Translations under genes and position numbers: made by a program
In this document: one piece after another, positions 1 through 5,176 of the stretch
Position numbering within the stretch: position 1 is the first letter of the stretch
Layout: every line of letters starts with the position of its first letter
Notes under the pieces: generated by a model
The model's database searches: none
Told to the model about the DNA's origin: nothing
What the model saw: the letters and a program-made list of their open reading frames with translations, nothing else
Source: Clostridiales bacterium UBA5446
Lineage (GTDB): Bacteria > Bacillota > Clostridia > Oscillospirales > Oscillospiraceae
Direction: 5' to 3'
Length of the DNA: 5,176 bases
Assembly (NCBI GenBank): GCA_002427465.1
Contig: DIRC01000016.1
Location: 23,940 to 29,115 of the forward strand

Positions 1-398
1 AGCGCGCGCAGGAACAGAAAAGCGCCGGTGCCGTCGGACAGGACGTGAAATACCTCCAGGTTTATTCTGTGCCGGTAGTAAGACACCCGGAACAACAGGT
101 TCCTTTTGTGACCAAGATATATGGGAGCGCAGACAGCCTGGAATTCCTCCGTTACCACGGGCTTAATGCCGCTGTATTCCAGGTAATACCAGAACATGCC
201 GCGTCTGAGCACGGTTCTGTAGAGGGGAAAGGTTTCCAGGGTAATATCCAACGCCTTTTGCAGGATGGCCGGGTCAACCGGCTCATTCAGCTCACAGACG
301 GAACGAAATACCTTCGTATCAGCAGGGCTGAAGGTGGAGGGGAAAAGCTTGGAGGCGTTATCAAGCCTTATCCATTTTTCTTCTTCAAGATAACTCAA
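1..398 (-). CDS. Condensation-domain / alcohol acetyltransferase-like protein, N-terminal part (C-terminus beyond window edge)
   Basis: The visible 132 codons are the N-terminus of a CoA-dependent acyltransferase-fold protein (condensation / alcohol acetyltransferase-like superfamily). The diagnostic element is H118-V-L-S-D122-G123, the HxxxDG active-site motif, whose His is the catalytic base in this superfamily. Other family-like stretches are W9-I-R-L-D-N-A (N-terminal strand), ETFPLYRTVLRRG (55-67) and FWYYLEY (69-75), which I recall from uncharacterised clostridial homologues next to alpha/beta hydrolases. The start must be TTG at 398-396: the only in-frame stop upstream is the esterase TGA (416-414), no ATG or GTG lies between them, and GAGGCGGG (410-403) is 4 nt before the TTG. 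That site resembles the esterase's own AAATGAGGCG ribosome site. The gene is probably co-transcribed with and coupled to the esterase. Acyl donor and acceptor cannot be told from the sequence. Family membership is fairly sure; the precise reaction is unknown. Confidence 0.8.
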   Translation of the reverse strand, partial: MSYLEEEKWIRLDNASKLFPSTFSPADTKVFRSVCELNEPVDPAILQKALDITLETFPLYRTVLRRGMFWYYLEYSGIKPVVTEEFQAVCAPIYLGHKRNLLFRVSYYRHRINLEVFHVLSDGTGAFLFLRA

Positions 399-402
399 AA
401 AA

Positions 403-410
403 CCCGCCTC
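403..410 (-). promoter_or_regulatory. Ribosome binding site that decides the TTG start of the acyltransferase-like gene
   Basis: On the minus strand GAGGCGGG lies 4 nt upstream of TTG 398-396. The ATG that overlaps it (412-410) runs into TGA after five codons (397-395), so it cannot be the start. The site begins 3 nt after the esterase stop codon, an arrangement that favours reinitiation or translational coupling. Confidence 0.6.
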
Positions 411-413
411 ATT

Positions 414-1328
414 TCACTCGGTTTCCAAAAATTCGTTGATGTGCGCGTAGCATTCTCTCACAGGCTCCGATTTTCCCGGCAGGGCCAAAAAACCATGCAG
501 GGCGTTTTCTATTCGGAATACGCTGACGTGGTTACCAAATTCGCGCAGCTTGTCGCCGTAAGCCTCGGCCTCGTCCCGGAGGGGATCATACCGGGCCGTG
601 ATGATCAGGGTCTTGGGCTGACGGGAGAGATCCCGCGCCAGCAGCGGGGCGACATACGGACTGCACCTGTCGGCGGCGTGCGGCACGTACATTTCCATAT
701 AGCGCTGTATCCGTTCCGAGGTAAGGAGATAATCAACCCCGTTTTCCCTGACCGACGGGAACGGAGAATCCGGCCCATGATCGTAATAGACGGAAGGATA
801 GATCAAAACCTGTTTATGCGGCAGAAATTCACCGCGATCCCGGGCCAACAGGGACACGGCCGCGGCCAAATTGCCCCCGGCGCTGTCTCCGATCAGACAA
901 ATGTCCTCATGCCGGCAGCAAAGAAGGGAGCAGTCCAGAAAGATTTCCCGGGCGGCGCAGTAGCAGTCCTCCAGGCCGGCGGGGAAGGGATTCTCCGGGG
1001 CCAGGCGGTAATTTACGGAGACTACGATATGCCGCGTGGTATCAGCCATATGGGCGCAGATTCGTGTGTAGGAGTCTATATCTCCCGCAATCCATCCGCC
1101 GCCATGAAAAAACACAATGGCTTTTTGCAGACCGTTTTCTCTTGGTTTGAAAACCCGGACGGGGATTTGCATGTCCCCGTTCATGATCTTGCGGTCCAGC
1201 ATTTTATAGGCCGGACGGAACACCGGGTTTAAAACGTCGTGGACTCTCCGGTATGTTTTGTAATGGCTGTTCAGCCGCGTGGAAGCACGGGACAGGGCCT
1301 TCAGAAGGCTCTTGGTCAAACGTCTCAT
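414..1328 (-). CDS. Alpha/beta hydrolase, hormone-sensitive-lipase family (Abhydrolase_3) esterase
   Basis: This is a 304-residue serine esterase of the HSL / acetyl-esterase (Aes-like) family, which hydrolyses short-chain acyl esters. The core has the family signatures in the right order: oxyanion-hole H75-G-G-G-W79, Y107-R-L-A-P-E112, nucleophile elbow G147-D-S-A-G-G152 with Ser149, acid Asp248 in RYDPLRDE, and catalytic His278 in ALHGF. The complete triad predicts an active enzyme. Length is normal for the family (about 300). No signal peptide is seen; the N-terminal 35 residues are basic and amphipathic (MRRLTKSLLKAL...), so it is probably cytoplasmic or loosely membrane-associated. ATG 1328-1326 is preceded by GAGG with 5 nt spacing. 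It is the first gene of a leftward operon with the acyltransferase-like gene, so an acylation/deacylation pair acting on the same kind of ester is a reasonable inference. The natural substrate is unknown. Confidence 0.92.
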   Translation of the reverse strand: MRRLTKSLLKALSRASTRLNSHYKTYRRVHDVLNPVFRPAYKMLDRKIMNGDMQIPVRVFKPRENGLQKAIVFFHGGGWIAGDIDSYTRICAHMADTTRHIVVSVNYRLAPENPFPAGLEDCYCAAREIFLDCSLLCCRHEDICLIGDSAGGNLAAAVSLLARDRGEFLPHKQVLIYPSVYYDHGPDSPFPSVRENGVDYLLTSERIQRYMEMYVPHAADRCSPYVAPLLARDLSRQPKTLIITARYDPLRDEAEAYGDKLREFGNHVSVFRIENALHGFLALPGKSEPVRECYAHINEFLETE

Positions 1329-1366
1329 ATTCGCCTCATTTCCGCTTGTATCTCTATATTACATGT

Positions 1367-1396
1367 ATTATACGCCGAACGCAATTTGATTTGCAA
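1367..1396 (-). promoter_or_regulatory. Sigma-A-type promoter for the esterase/acyltransferase operon
   Basis: On the minus strand there is a perfect TATAAT -10 (1372-1367). An 18 nt spacer separates it from a weak TTGCAA -35 (1396-1391, 4 of 6 matches to TTGACA). It lies about 40 nt upstream of the esterase ATG, which fits a short leader. The -35 is imperfect, so activation or modest strength is possible. Confidence 0.6.
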
Positions 1397-1399
1397 ATA

Positions 1400-1425
1400 T
1401 TCGGTTATTCCGGAAATCCCCCGAA
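1400..1425. promoter_or_regulatory. Nested inverted repeats between the divergent promoters, possible operator
   Basis: TTCGG (1400-1404) and CCGAA (1421-1425) flank an 8 bp perfect palindrome TTCCGGAA (1408-1415), with nearly the same centre. The element sits between the two outward-facing -35 boxes (1396 and 1439), where a regulator could affect both promoters. No regulator gene is in the window and this short dyad could be chance. Confidence 0.3.
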
Positions 1426-1438
1426 CTGCCTGATTTGG

Positions 1439-1466
1439 TTGACATTGGCAAAGGGGATGTTATAAT
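1439..1466 (+). promoter_or_regulatory. Consensus extended -10 sigma-A promoter for the SLH-domain gene
   Basis: Perfect TTGACA (1439-1444), 16 nt spacer, then perfect TATAAT (1461-1466) preceded by TG one base upstream (1458-1459), an extended -10. Both boxes match consensus fully, so strong housekeeping transcription is expected, which suits an abundant surface protein. Transcription should start near 1473, about 30 nt before the ATG. Confidence 0.88.
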
Positions 1467-1474
1467 TTTTATAT

Positions 1475-1486
1475 CATGAATTCATG
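1475..1486. promoter_or_regulatory. 12 bp perfect palindrome over the transcription start region
   Basis: CATGAATTCATG is a perfect palindrome beginning 8 nt after the -10 box. It covers the predicted start region and early leader. It could be an operator or a short leader hairpin; its AT-rich centre makes a stable RNA hairpin unlikely. No function is established. Confidence 0.3.
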
Positions 1487-1491
1487 TGATT

Positions 1492-1497
1492 GGGAGG
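1492..1497 (+). promoter_or_regulatory. Ribosome binding site fixing the SLH protein start at 1504
   Basis: GGGAGG with a 6 nt gap to ATG 1504. It excludes the upstream in-frame GTG at 1486, which would place six residues encoded by the Shine-Dalgarno region in front of a normal signal peptide. Confidence 0.75.
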
Positions 1498-1503
1498 AAA
1501 ATA

Positions 1504-2832
1504 ATGAAAAGAACGGCAAAGTTTATAGTCATGCTTGCGGTCGTCGTCGCTGTGACGATTTTTGCAGGCACCGCGGCCATGGCGTCGGATTACGGCGCCC
1601 AGGCGGATTCGCTCAGCGAAATGGGGCTGTTCCTGGGAACCGGGAACGGTTATGAGTTGGACAGAGCTTCAACACGGGCGGAGGCGGCCGTCATGCTGGT
1701 CCGCATACTTGGCAAGGAAGCCGAAGTGAAGGAAGGAGCATATACCGATCCGTTTACCGACGTCCCGGACTGGGCGGAAAATTATGTGGGCTATATGTAT
1801 GAAAACGGCCTGACAAAGGGCGTCTCCGATACGGCCTTTGATCCGGGCACCCCCTGCACCTCCCAGATGTTTACGGCGTTTGTCCTCAGGGCGCTGGGTT
1901 ATTCCGAGGAAGGCGGCGACTTCACCTATGCCCAGGCAAAGGAATTTGCGGCAGGGATCGGGCTTGCCGCCGGGTCTGACACGTCGGGCGGTTTCCTGCG
2001 CGGCGATATGGTCGCGGCTTCTTATTCCGCGCTTTTCCTCCCCGTGAATAACGGCGGCGGAACCATCCTGCTTGAAAAGCTGGTGGCGGATAAGGCCGTG
2101 GATGCGTCCGCAGCCGAAAAATATCTGGGCTATTATGAGACGTATCTGAGCTATCTGGAAGCCAATTCGGCGTATCAGGACACCAAGAATATGCGGATAC
2201 AGGTCGAGTCGTCCGTTGATGTAACCATGGACGGCGTGAAGACCAGTATGCTGCAGACCTCCGATTCCGCCATTGTGTTCAGCGGCAATGATTTTATCAT
2301 GAAGCAGGAGACCGTTACGGATTACGCGGGAGTTAAGATGGAGGCCACCACCTATTATGCGGATGGCTGGCTGTATATTGACTCGCCCGAGGGAAAATAT
2401 AAATACCAGTATCCTATCGACGTTTTCACGGCTGTGGAACAGGCGGGGCTGAGCCAGGTTACAGACCCCTTCTATATGATCAACGCCATAGAAAAAACCA
2501 CGGTTTCCGGCGGCGTCAGCTACAAAATCGAATATTCGGCAGCGGCCGTCAATCATATCCTCGGTTTGCTGATGGATCAGTTTGCGGACATGTATGACGA
2601 TGCGATGGTGCAGTATAACGCGCTTGAGATAGTCGTTAACTTCGACGCTTTTGGGAACCTCAAAGACATCGTGGTATCCGGCGACGTCAGTATGACTGAG
2701 AACATTGAGGGGCAGGAGGTTTCAATGGACATGACGATGGTGTCAACGTCCAAAATTCTGGCTACCGGCAGCGCCGTTAACGTCGTGCTCCCCGCTGATC
2801 TTGATGCGTATGCCGAACTGCCGCTGATCTGA
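1504..2832 (+). CDS. Secreted cell-wall protein: three SLH-type repeats plus beta-rich C-terminal domain (DUF6612/LppX-like)
   Basis: This 442-residue exported protein has a Sec signal peptide: KRTAK, a hydrophobic core at 8-25, and likely cleavage after A25-M-A27. Residues 33-180 hold three SLH-type repeats. These modules usually bind secondary wall polymers and anchor proteins to the envelope. Repeat 1 (about 33-72) has TRAE at 57-60. Repeat 2 (about 83-134) is the most canonical, with FTDVPDWAENYVGYMYENG. Repeat 3 (about 138-180) is degenerate, with the TRAE site replaced by R-G-D (166-168). Residues 225-442 are rich in alternating beta strands, with YYADGWLYID (284-293) and VVNFDAFGNLKDIVV (377-391). 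That pattern resembles DUF6612 / LppX-LprG-type half-barrels that hold hydrophobic ligands, but this is recognition by pattern only. ATG 1504 is chosen because GGGAGG (1492-1497) is 6 nt upstream; the in-frame GTG at 1486 lies ahead of that site. Monocistronic, with its own promoter and terminator. Ligand and role are unknown. Confidence 0.9.
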   Translation: MKRTAKFIVMLAVVVAVTIFAGTAAMASDYGAQADSLSEMGLFLGTGNGYELDRASTRAEAAVMLVRILGKEAEVKEGAYTDPFTDVPDWAENYVGYMYENGLTKGVSDTAFDPGTPCTSQMFTAFVLRALGYSEEGGDFTYAQAKEFAAGIGLAAGSDTSGGFLRGDMVAASYSALFLPVNNGGGTILLEKLVADKAVDASAAEKYLGYYETYLSYLEANSAYQDTKNMRIQVESSVDVTMDGVKTSMLQTSDSAIVFSGNDFIMKQETVTDYAGVKMEATTYYADGWLYIDSPEGKYKYQYPIDVFTAVEQAGLSQVTDPFYMINAIEKTTVSGGVSYKIEYSAAAVNHILGLLMDQFADMYDDAMVQYNALEIVVNFDAFGNLKDIVVSGDVSMTENIEGQEVSMDMTMVSTSKILATGSAVNVVLPADLDAYAELPLI

Positions 2833-2909
2833 AGCTGAGGCGGGAGTACCGTATCCAGTCCGGCAGGAGCCCAGATTTTTACACAAAAGACCTCGTAAAT
2901 ATTCTATTT

Positions 2910-2941
2910 AACGGGAACCTGATCAGGTTCCCGTTTTTTTT
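2910..2941 (+). terminator. Strong intrinsic terminator of the SLH-domain gene
   Basis: The half-sites AACGGGAACCTGA (2910-2922) and TCAGGTTCCCGTT (2923-2935) form a perfect 26 bp dyad, and the T run extends to 2941. On the opposite strand the stem is followed by only a short T run and then AAAT, so it should act mainly rightward. It lies about 78 nt after the SLH stop codon. Confidence 0.92.
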
Positions 2942-2943
2942 AT

Positions 2944-2989
2944 GGGCGGGACGGCGCCGCCCTCCGGCGGAGAATGACAATTTCCGCCG
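2944..2989. repeat. Two adjacent GC-rich inverted repeats
   Basis: Dyad 1 pairs GGGCGG (2944-2949) with CCGCCC (2957-2962). Dyad 2 pairs CGGCGGAGA (2965-2973) with TTTCCGCCG (2981-2989), including one G-T pair. CCGCC (2957-2961) can instead pair with GGCGG (2966-2970), so the folds are mutually exclusive. The block lies after the SLH terminator and before the next promoter. It may be a REP-like element or a protein site; no function can be assigned. Confidence 0.4.
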
Positions 2990-2994
2990 ATAAA

Positions 2995-3022
2995 TGGCAA
3001 ATCGGGCGAGACCGAATATAAT
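2995..3022 (+). promoter_or_regulatory. Probable promoter of the small membrane coiled-coil gene
   Basis: A perfect TATAAT -10 (3017-3022) stands about 55 nt before ATG 3077. The best upstream box is TGGCAA (2995-3000) at 16 nt spacing, only 3 of 6 matches to consensus. The -10 is convincing and the -35 is weak, so expression may be low or need an activator. A 10 bp palindrome AATGATCATT (3025-3034) lies at the expected start point and might be an operator. Confidence 0.45.
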
Positions 3023-3076
3023 GAAATGATCATTCCTCCGGGTGTACTAACGCGCTACATAAGAGGAGGGGGATTC

Positions 3077-3373
3077 ATGAGCACAACTGCCACGGCGCTG
3101 ATCAGCGCGGCCTGCGCCATCCTTGGCGCGATTATTGGATATGTGGGCTTCCTGCGGACGTCAAAACAGGACAGTAAAGATCTCGGCAAGGAAAAAGGCA
3201 CAATTCTGACGGAAATCGGATATATCAAGGCCGGTATAGACGATATTAAGCGCAAGCAGGAAAAACAGGATGAGCGGCATCTGGAGATCATATCCCGCCT
3301 GGCCGCCGTGGAATCCCTTGCAAAACAGGCGCACAGCCGGCTCGACCGATTGGAGGGGAGAGACGGCGAATGA
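3077..3373 (+). CDS. Small membrane-anchored coiled-coil protein, prophage lysis-region type
   Basis: This 98-residue protein has one N-terminal transmembrane segment (about 5-26, ALISAACAILGAIIGYVGFL). A charged, heptad-like helix follows (about 44-94) and ends in S80-L-A-K-Q-A-H-S-R-L-D-R-L-E93. That layout, and an ending of the type STKxAHxRLDxLE, is what I recall for uncharacterised proteins near holin and endolysin genes in Firmicutes phages and prophages. The resemblance is from memory and not verified. With N-terminus out, the coiled coil would face the cytoplasm. The start is ATG 3077, where AGGAGG (3064-3069) is 7 nt upstream; the longer frame from 3026 would translate through the ribosome site. 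No holin, amidase, integrase or structural phage gene is visible, so it is an orphan: a prophage remnant, a domesticated gene, or an unrelated host protein. It may be coupled to the tiny ORF that overlaps its stop. Confidence 0.8.
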   Translation: MSTTATALISAACAILGAIIGYVGFLRTSKQDSKDLGKEKGTILTEIGYIKAGIDDIKRKQEKQDERHLEIISRLAAVESLAKQAHSRLDRLEGRDGE

Positions 3374-3504
3374 CCACGACTCAATCCTTAGCATTGCACA
3401 TCAGTTTCCCAATGGCGCAATCCCGCGGCAGGCGGCGCAGGTTCCGCGTTAAGGCCGGGAAAATGACGACGGAGGCCGGCGCGCGCCTGACCCGGAAAAA
3501 GTAG
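3370..3504 (+). CDS. Possible 44-residue Arg/Lys-rich small protein overlapping the upstream stop (ATGA)
   Basis: An ATG at 3370 overlaps the TGA of the preceding gene as ATGA, a classic coupling arrangement. GGGGAG (3355-3360) is 9 nt upstream. The frame encodes 44 residues ending at TAG 3502-3504, with a basic cluster SRGRRRRFRVKAGK (18-31) and a C-terminal RKK. No family is recognised. It ends before the next hairpin, so it would be the last gene of the small unit. It could equally be a chance frame or the decayed start of a lost gene; the region is GC-rich and arginine codons arise easily. Confidence 0.3.
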   Translation: MTTTQSLALHISFPMAQSRGRRRRFRVKAGKMTTEAGARLTRKK

Positions 3505-3516
3505 AGGCCGCAGCCA

Positions 3517-3551
3517 TGAAAAATGGGAACCTGTGAAAACAGGCTCCCATT
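3517..3551 (-). terminator. Intrinsic terminator of hcp
   Basis: Arms AATGGGAACCTGT (3522-3534) and ACAGGCTCCCATT (3539-3551) flank a 4 nt loop. In the minus-strand RNA all 13 pairs form, the one imperfect position being a G-U wobble, and the stem runs into UUUUU then C. In the plus-strand RNA the same position is an A-C mismatch and the T run is poor. It therefore serves mainly the leftward hcp transcript, about 50 nt past its stop, and could weakly stop the rightward small unit. Confidence 0.82.
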
Positions 3552-3598
3552 ATTGCATTTAAATCAGCACGCCCGGGGGGCTATCCGCTTTTGTCCGA

Positions 3599-5164
3599 TT
3601 AACCCAGCATCTTCTGCAGATCCTGCTCCGGTGTGCTGATGGGGGAGATGCCGAAGTTCTTCACGAGGATGTCCAGCACGCCAGGGGATACGAAGGCCGG
3701 CAGCGTTGGGCCGAGATAGATGTTTTGGATGCCCAGGGCCAGCAGGGACAGCAGCACGCACACCGCCTTCTGCTCATACCAGGAGAGCACGATGTGGAGC
3801 GGCAGGTCGTTAACCCCGCAGCCAAAGGCTTCCGCCAGGGCCGACGCCACCCGGATGGCGCTGTAAGCGTCGTTGCACTGGCCCATGTCCATCAGGCGGG
3901 GCAGTCCGGCCACGGTGCCCAGCTCCATATCGTTGAAGCGGTATTTGCCGCAGGCCAGGGTCAGCACGACGCTGTCCGCCGGCGTCTGCCGGACAAGCTC
4001 CGTGTAGTAGTTGCGGCCGGGTTTCGCCCCGTCGCAGCCGCCTACCAGGAAGAAGTTGCGGATTTCCCCGCCCTTCACAGCCTCGACGACCTTATCCGCC
4101 ACGGAGAGCACCGTACCGTGGCCGAAGCCCACGGTCACCTTCGTTCCGCCGTTGATGCCGGTCATGGGGTGATCCTCCGGATACCCGCCCAGTGCCAGGG
4201 CCTTTTCAATGACCGGCGTAAAGTCCTTGTCTTCTCCGATATGGGTCATGCCGGGATAGGCCACCACGCCCGTCGTGAACACACGGTCCCGGTAGCTGTC
4301 CTTTACCGGCATCAGGCAGTTGGTGGTGAACAGCAGCGCGGCCGGGATGTCGGCGAATTCCTTCTGCTGATTCTGCCACGCCGTGCCGAAATTGCCCTTG
4401 AGCTGCGGATATGCCTTCAGCTTCGGATAGGCGTGAGCCGGAAGCATTTCTCCGTGGGTATATATGTTGACGCCCTTGTCCTTGGTCTGCTCAAGCAGTT
4501 GGTGCAGATCATGCAGGTCGTGTCCCGTGACCACGATAAAGGGACCCTTTTCGATCGCCAGCGGCACCTCGGTCGGAACCGGCGTGCCGTAGGTTTCCGT
4601 GTTGGCGCGGTCCAGCAGCGCCATGCAGCTCAGGTTTACCTTTCCGGTTTCAAGCACCAGGGGGAGCAGTTCTTCCGGGCTCAAATCCCGGCCGATGGCG
4701 GAAAGAGCGCGCCAGAAGAAGCGGTTGACTTCCGCATCGGTATAGCCCAGGGCCAGGGCGTGATAGGCATAAGCGGCCATCCCGCGCAGGCCCAGCAAAA
4801 TCAGGGATTTCAGGGAGCGGACGTCCTCATTGCCGTACCATAGCTGATTCATACTGTAATCCGGGGAGGCGGGGCAATCCAGGGCGGCTTTTTCCGCATG
4901 TATTTCGTCAATATGGCGGCGAACGTCGTCGTTGTCAAAATCCACGTTGGTGATGGCGGCAAACAGCGCTTCCATCATCACGCGGTCGGCGGAGGCGGAG
5001 GCTTCCCCTCCGTCCAGAGTCAGGGCCAGGCCGATCAGCGCGCCGGTCATTTCGTCCTGCAGGATCGCCGTATCCTGCTGCTTGCCGCAGACTCCCCTGG
5101 AGCCGGTGCATCCCTTGCCCCCCGCCGTCTGCTCGCACTGGAAGCAAAACATTTTCTCTGTCAT
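3599..5164 (-). CDS. hcp: Hybrid cluster protein (Hcp; hydroxylamine / nitric oxide reductase)
   Basis: This 521-residue cytoplasmic iron-sulfur enzyme is annotated historically as hydroxylamine reductase (hydroxylamine to ammonia). In enteric bacteria it is known as an NO reductase (NO to N2O) and protein S-nitrosylase in nitrosative stress. The N-terminus carries C7-x2-C10-x8-C19-x6-C26, the short cysteine spacing of strict-anaerobe-type (class I) Hcp, not the longer enterobacterial spacing. All hybrid-cluster ligands are present: H215, E239, C283, C377 (the persulfide Cys in GGCDGAKPG), C405, C430 and E464, with K466 nearby. Their spacing agrees with the Desulfovibrio protein as I recall it, apart from one residue before the last Glu. 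The protein is slightly shorter than the usual 540-550. The start is ATG 5164-5162, with AAGGA (5176-5172) 7 nt upstream. No Hcr-type reductase or regulator lies downstream; its promoter is outside the window. Identification is secure; the physiological substrate here is inferred. Confidence 0.97.
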   Translation of the reverse strand: MTEKMFCFQCEQTAGGKGCTGSRGVCGKQQDTAILQDEMTGALIGLALTLDGGEASASADRVMMEALFAAITNVDFDNDDVRRHIDEIHAEKAALDCPASPDYSMNQLWYGNEDVRSLKSLILLGLRGMAAYAYHALALGYTDAEVNRFFWRALSAIGRDLSPEELLPLVLETGKVNLSCMALLDRANTETYGTPVPTEVPLAIEKGPFIVVTGHDLHDLHQLLEQTKDKGVNIYTHGEMLPAHAYPKLKAYPQLKGNFGTAWQNQQKEFADIPAALLFTTNCLMPVKDSYRDRVFTTGVVAYPGMTHIGEDKDFTPVIEKALALGGYPEDHPMTGINGGTKVTVGFGHGTVLSVADKVVEAVKGGEIRNFFLVGGCDGAKPGRNYYTELVRQTPADSVVLTLACGKYRFNDMELGTVAGLPRLMDMGQCNDAYSAIRVASALAEAFGCGVNDLPLHIVLSWYEQKAVCVLLSLLALGIQNIYLGPTLPAFVSPGVLDILVKNFGISPISTPEQDLQKMLG

Positions 5165-5176
5165 AATCTCTTCCTT

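Noticed and set aside
45..1232. Long open frame on the plus strand antisense to the esterase and acyltransferase genes
   Set aside because: The minus strand encodes two recognisable enzymes with complete motifs over the same bases. The plus-strand translation has no recognisable domain and spans both genes, as expected for a codon-bias shadow.
1239..1465. Two short plus-strand frames across the divergent promoter region
   Set aside because: They overlap the esterase start and both promoters, lack convincing ribosome sites, and resemble no known protein.
1486..1503. GTG at 1486 as the start of the SLH protein
   Set aside because: The Shine-Dalgarno GGGAGG lies after this GTG and directly serves ATG 1504, which begins a normal signal peptide.
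1669..2556. Open frame on the minus strand inside the SLH-domain gene
   Set aside because: The plus strand has a promoter, ribosome site, signal peptide, SLH repeats and terminator. The antisense frame has no ribosome site that I can see and no family resemblance.
2833..2909. Possible extra gene or RNA after the SLH stop
   Set aside because: The stretch is a plain 3' untranslated region leading into the terminator; I saw no ribosome site, frame or structure of note.
3055..3452. Overlapping short frames on both strands within the small membrane-protein gene
   Set aside because: Only the frame starting at 3077 has a good ribosome site and a coherent membrane-plus-coiled-coil product.
3725..4843. 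Open frame on the plus strand antisense to hcp
   Set aside because: The Hcp reading is certain from its cluster ligands. The His/Gln/Arg-rich antisense product is typical of a reversed GC-rich gene.

Overview
The window looks like a chromosomal segment of an anaerobic, moderately GC-rich member of the Clostridia (Oscillospiraceae/Lachnospiraceae-like). The evidence is GGAGG-type Shine-Dalgarno sites, a consensus sigma-A promoter, a secreted SLH-domain protein of the kind common in Oscillospiraceae, a strict-anaerobe-type hybrid cluster protein (Hcp), and an esterase/condensation-like acyltransferase pair familiar from gut Clostridia. No rRNA, tRNA, CRISPR array or insertion sequence was seen.

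Layout. (1) Positions 1-1328, minus strand: an apparent two-gene operon. It starts with a hormone-sensitive-lipase-type alpha/beta hydrolase (414-1328). A condensation/alcohol-acetyltransferase-like protein follows (1-398, cut by the window edge), starting at TTG 15 nt after the esterase stop and in the same reading frame. (2) Positions 1329-1503: a divergent promoter region with back-to-back sigma-A promoters and small palindromes. (3) Positions 1504-2832, plus strand: an exported protein with three SLH-type repeats and a beta-rich C-terminal domain resembling DUF6612/LppX-type lipoproteins, closed by a strong terminator (2910-2941). (4) Positions 2942-3551: a small plus-strand unit. It has a pair of GC-rich hairpins, a promoter, a 98-residue membrane-anchored coiled-coil protein of a type usually seen near prophage lysis genes, and a possible 44-codon Arg-rich ORF overlapping its stop codon. 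(5) Positions 3599-5164, minus strand: hcp, complete, with every iron-sulfur and hybrid-cluster ligand present. Its terminator (3517-3551) forms a fully paired stem only in the minus-strand RNA.

The genes do not form one obvious pathway. The esterase and acyltransferase probably work together on an acyl ester or surface/lipid substrate. The SLH protein sits on the cell wall. Hcp detoxifies NO/hydroxylamine. The least explained parts are the small prophage-like unit, bracketed by two terminators that share almost the same stem, and the in-frame esterase/acyltransferase junction. I do not see clear proof of a new multi-gene system; these are the places worth checking.
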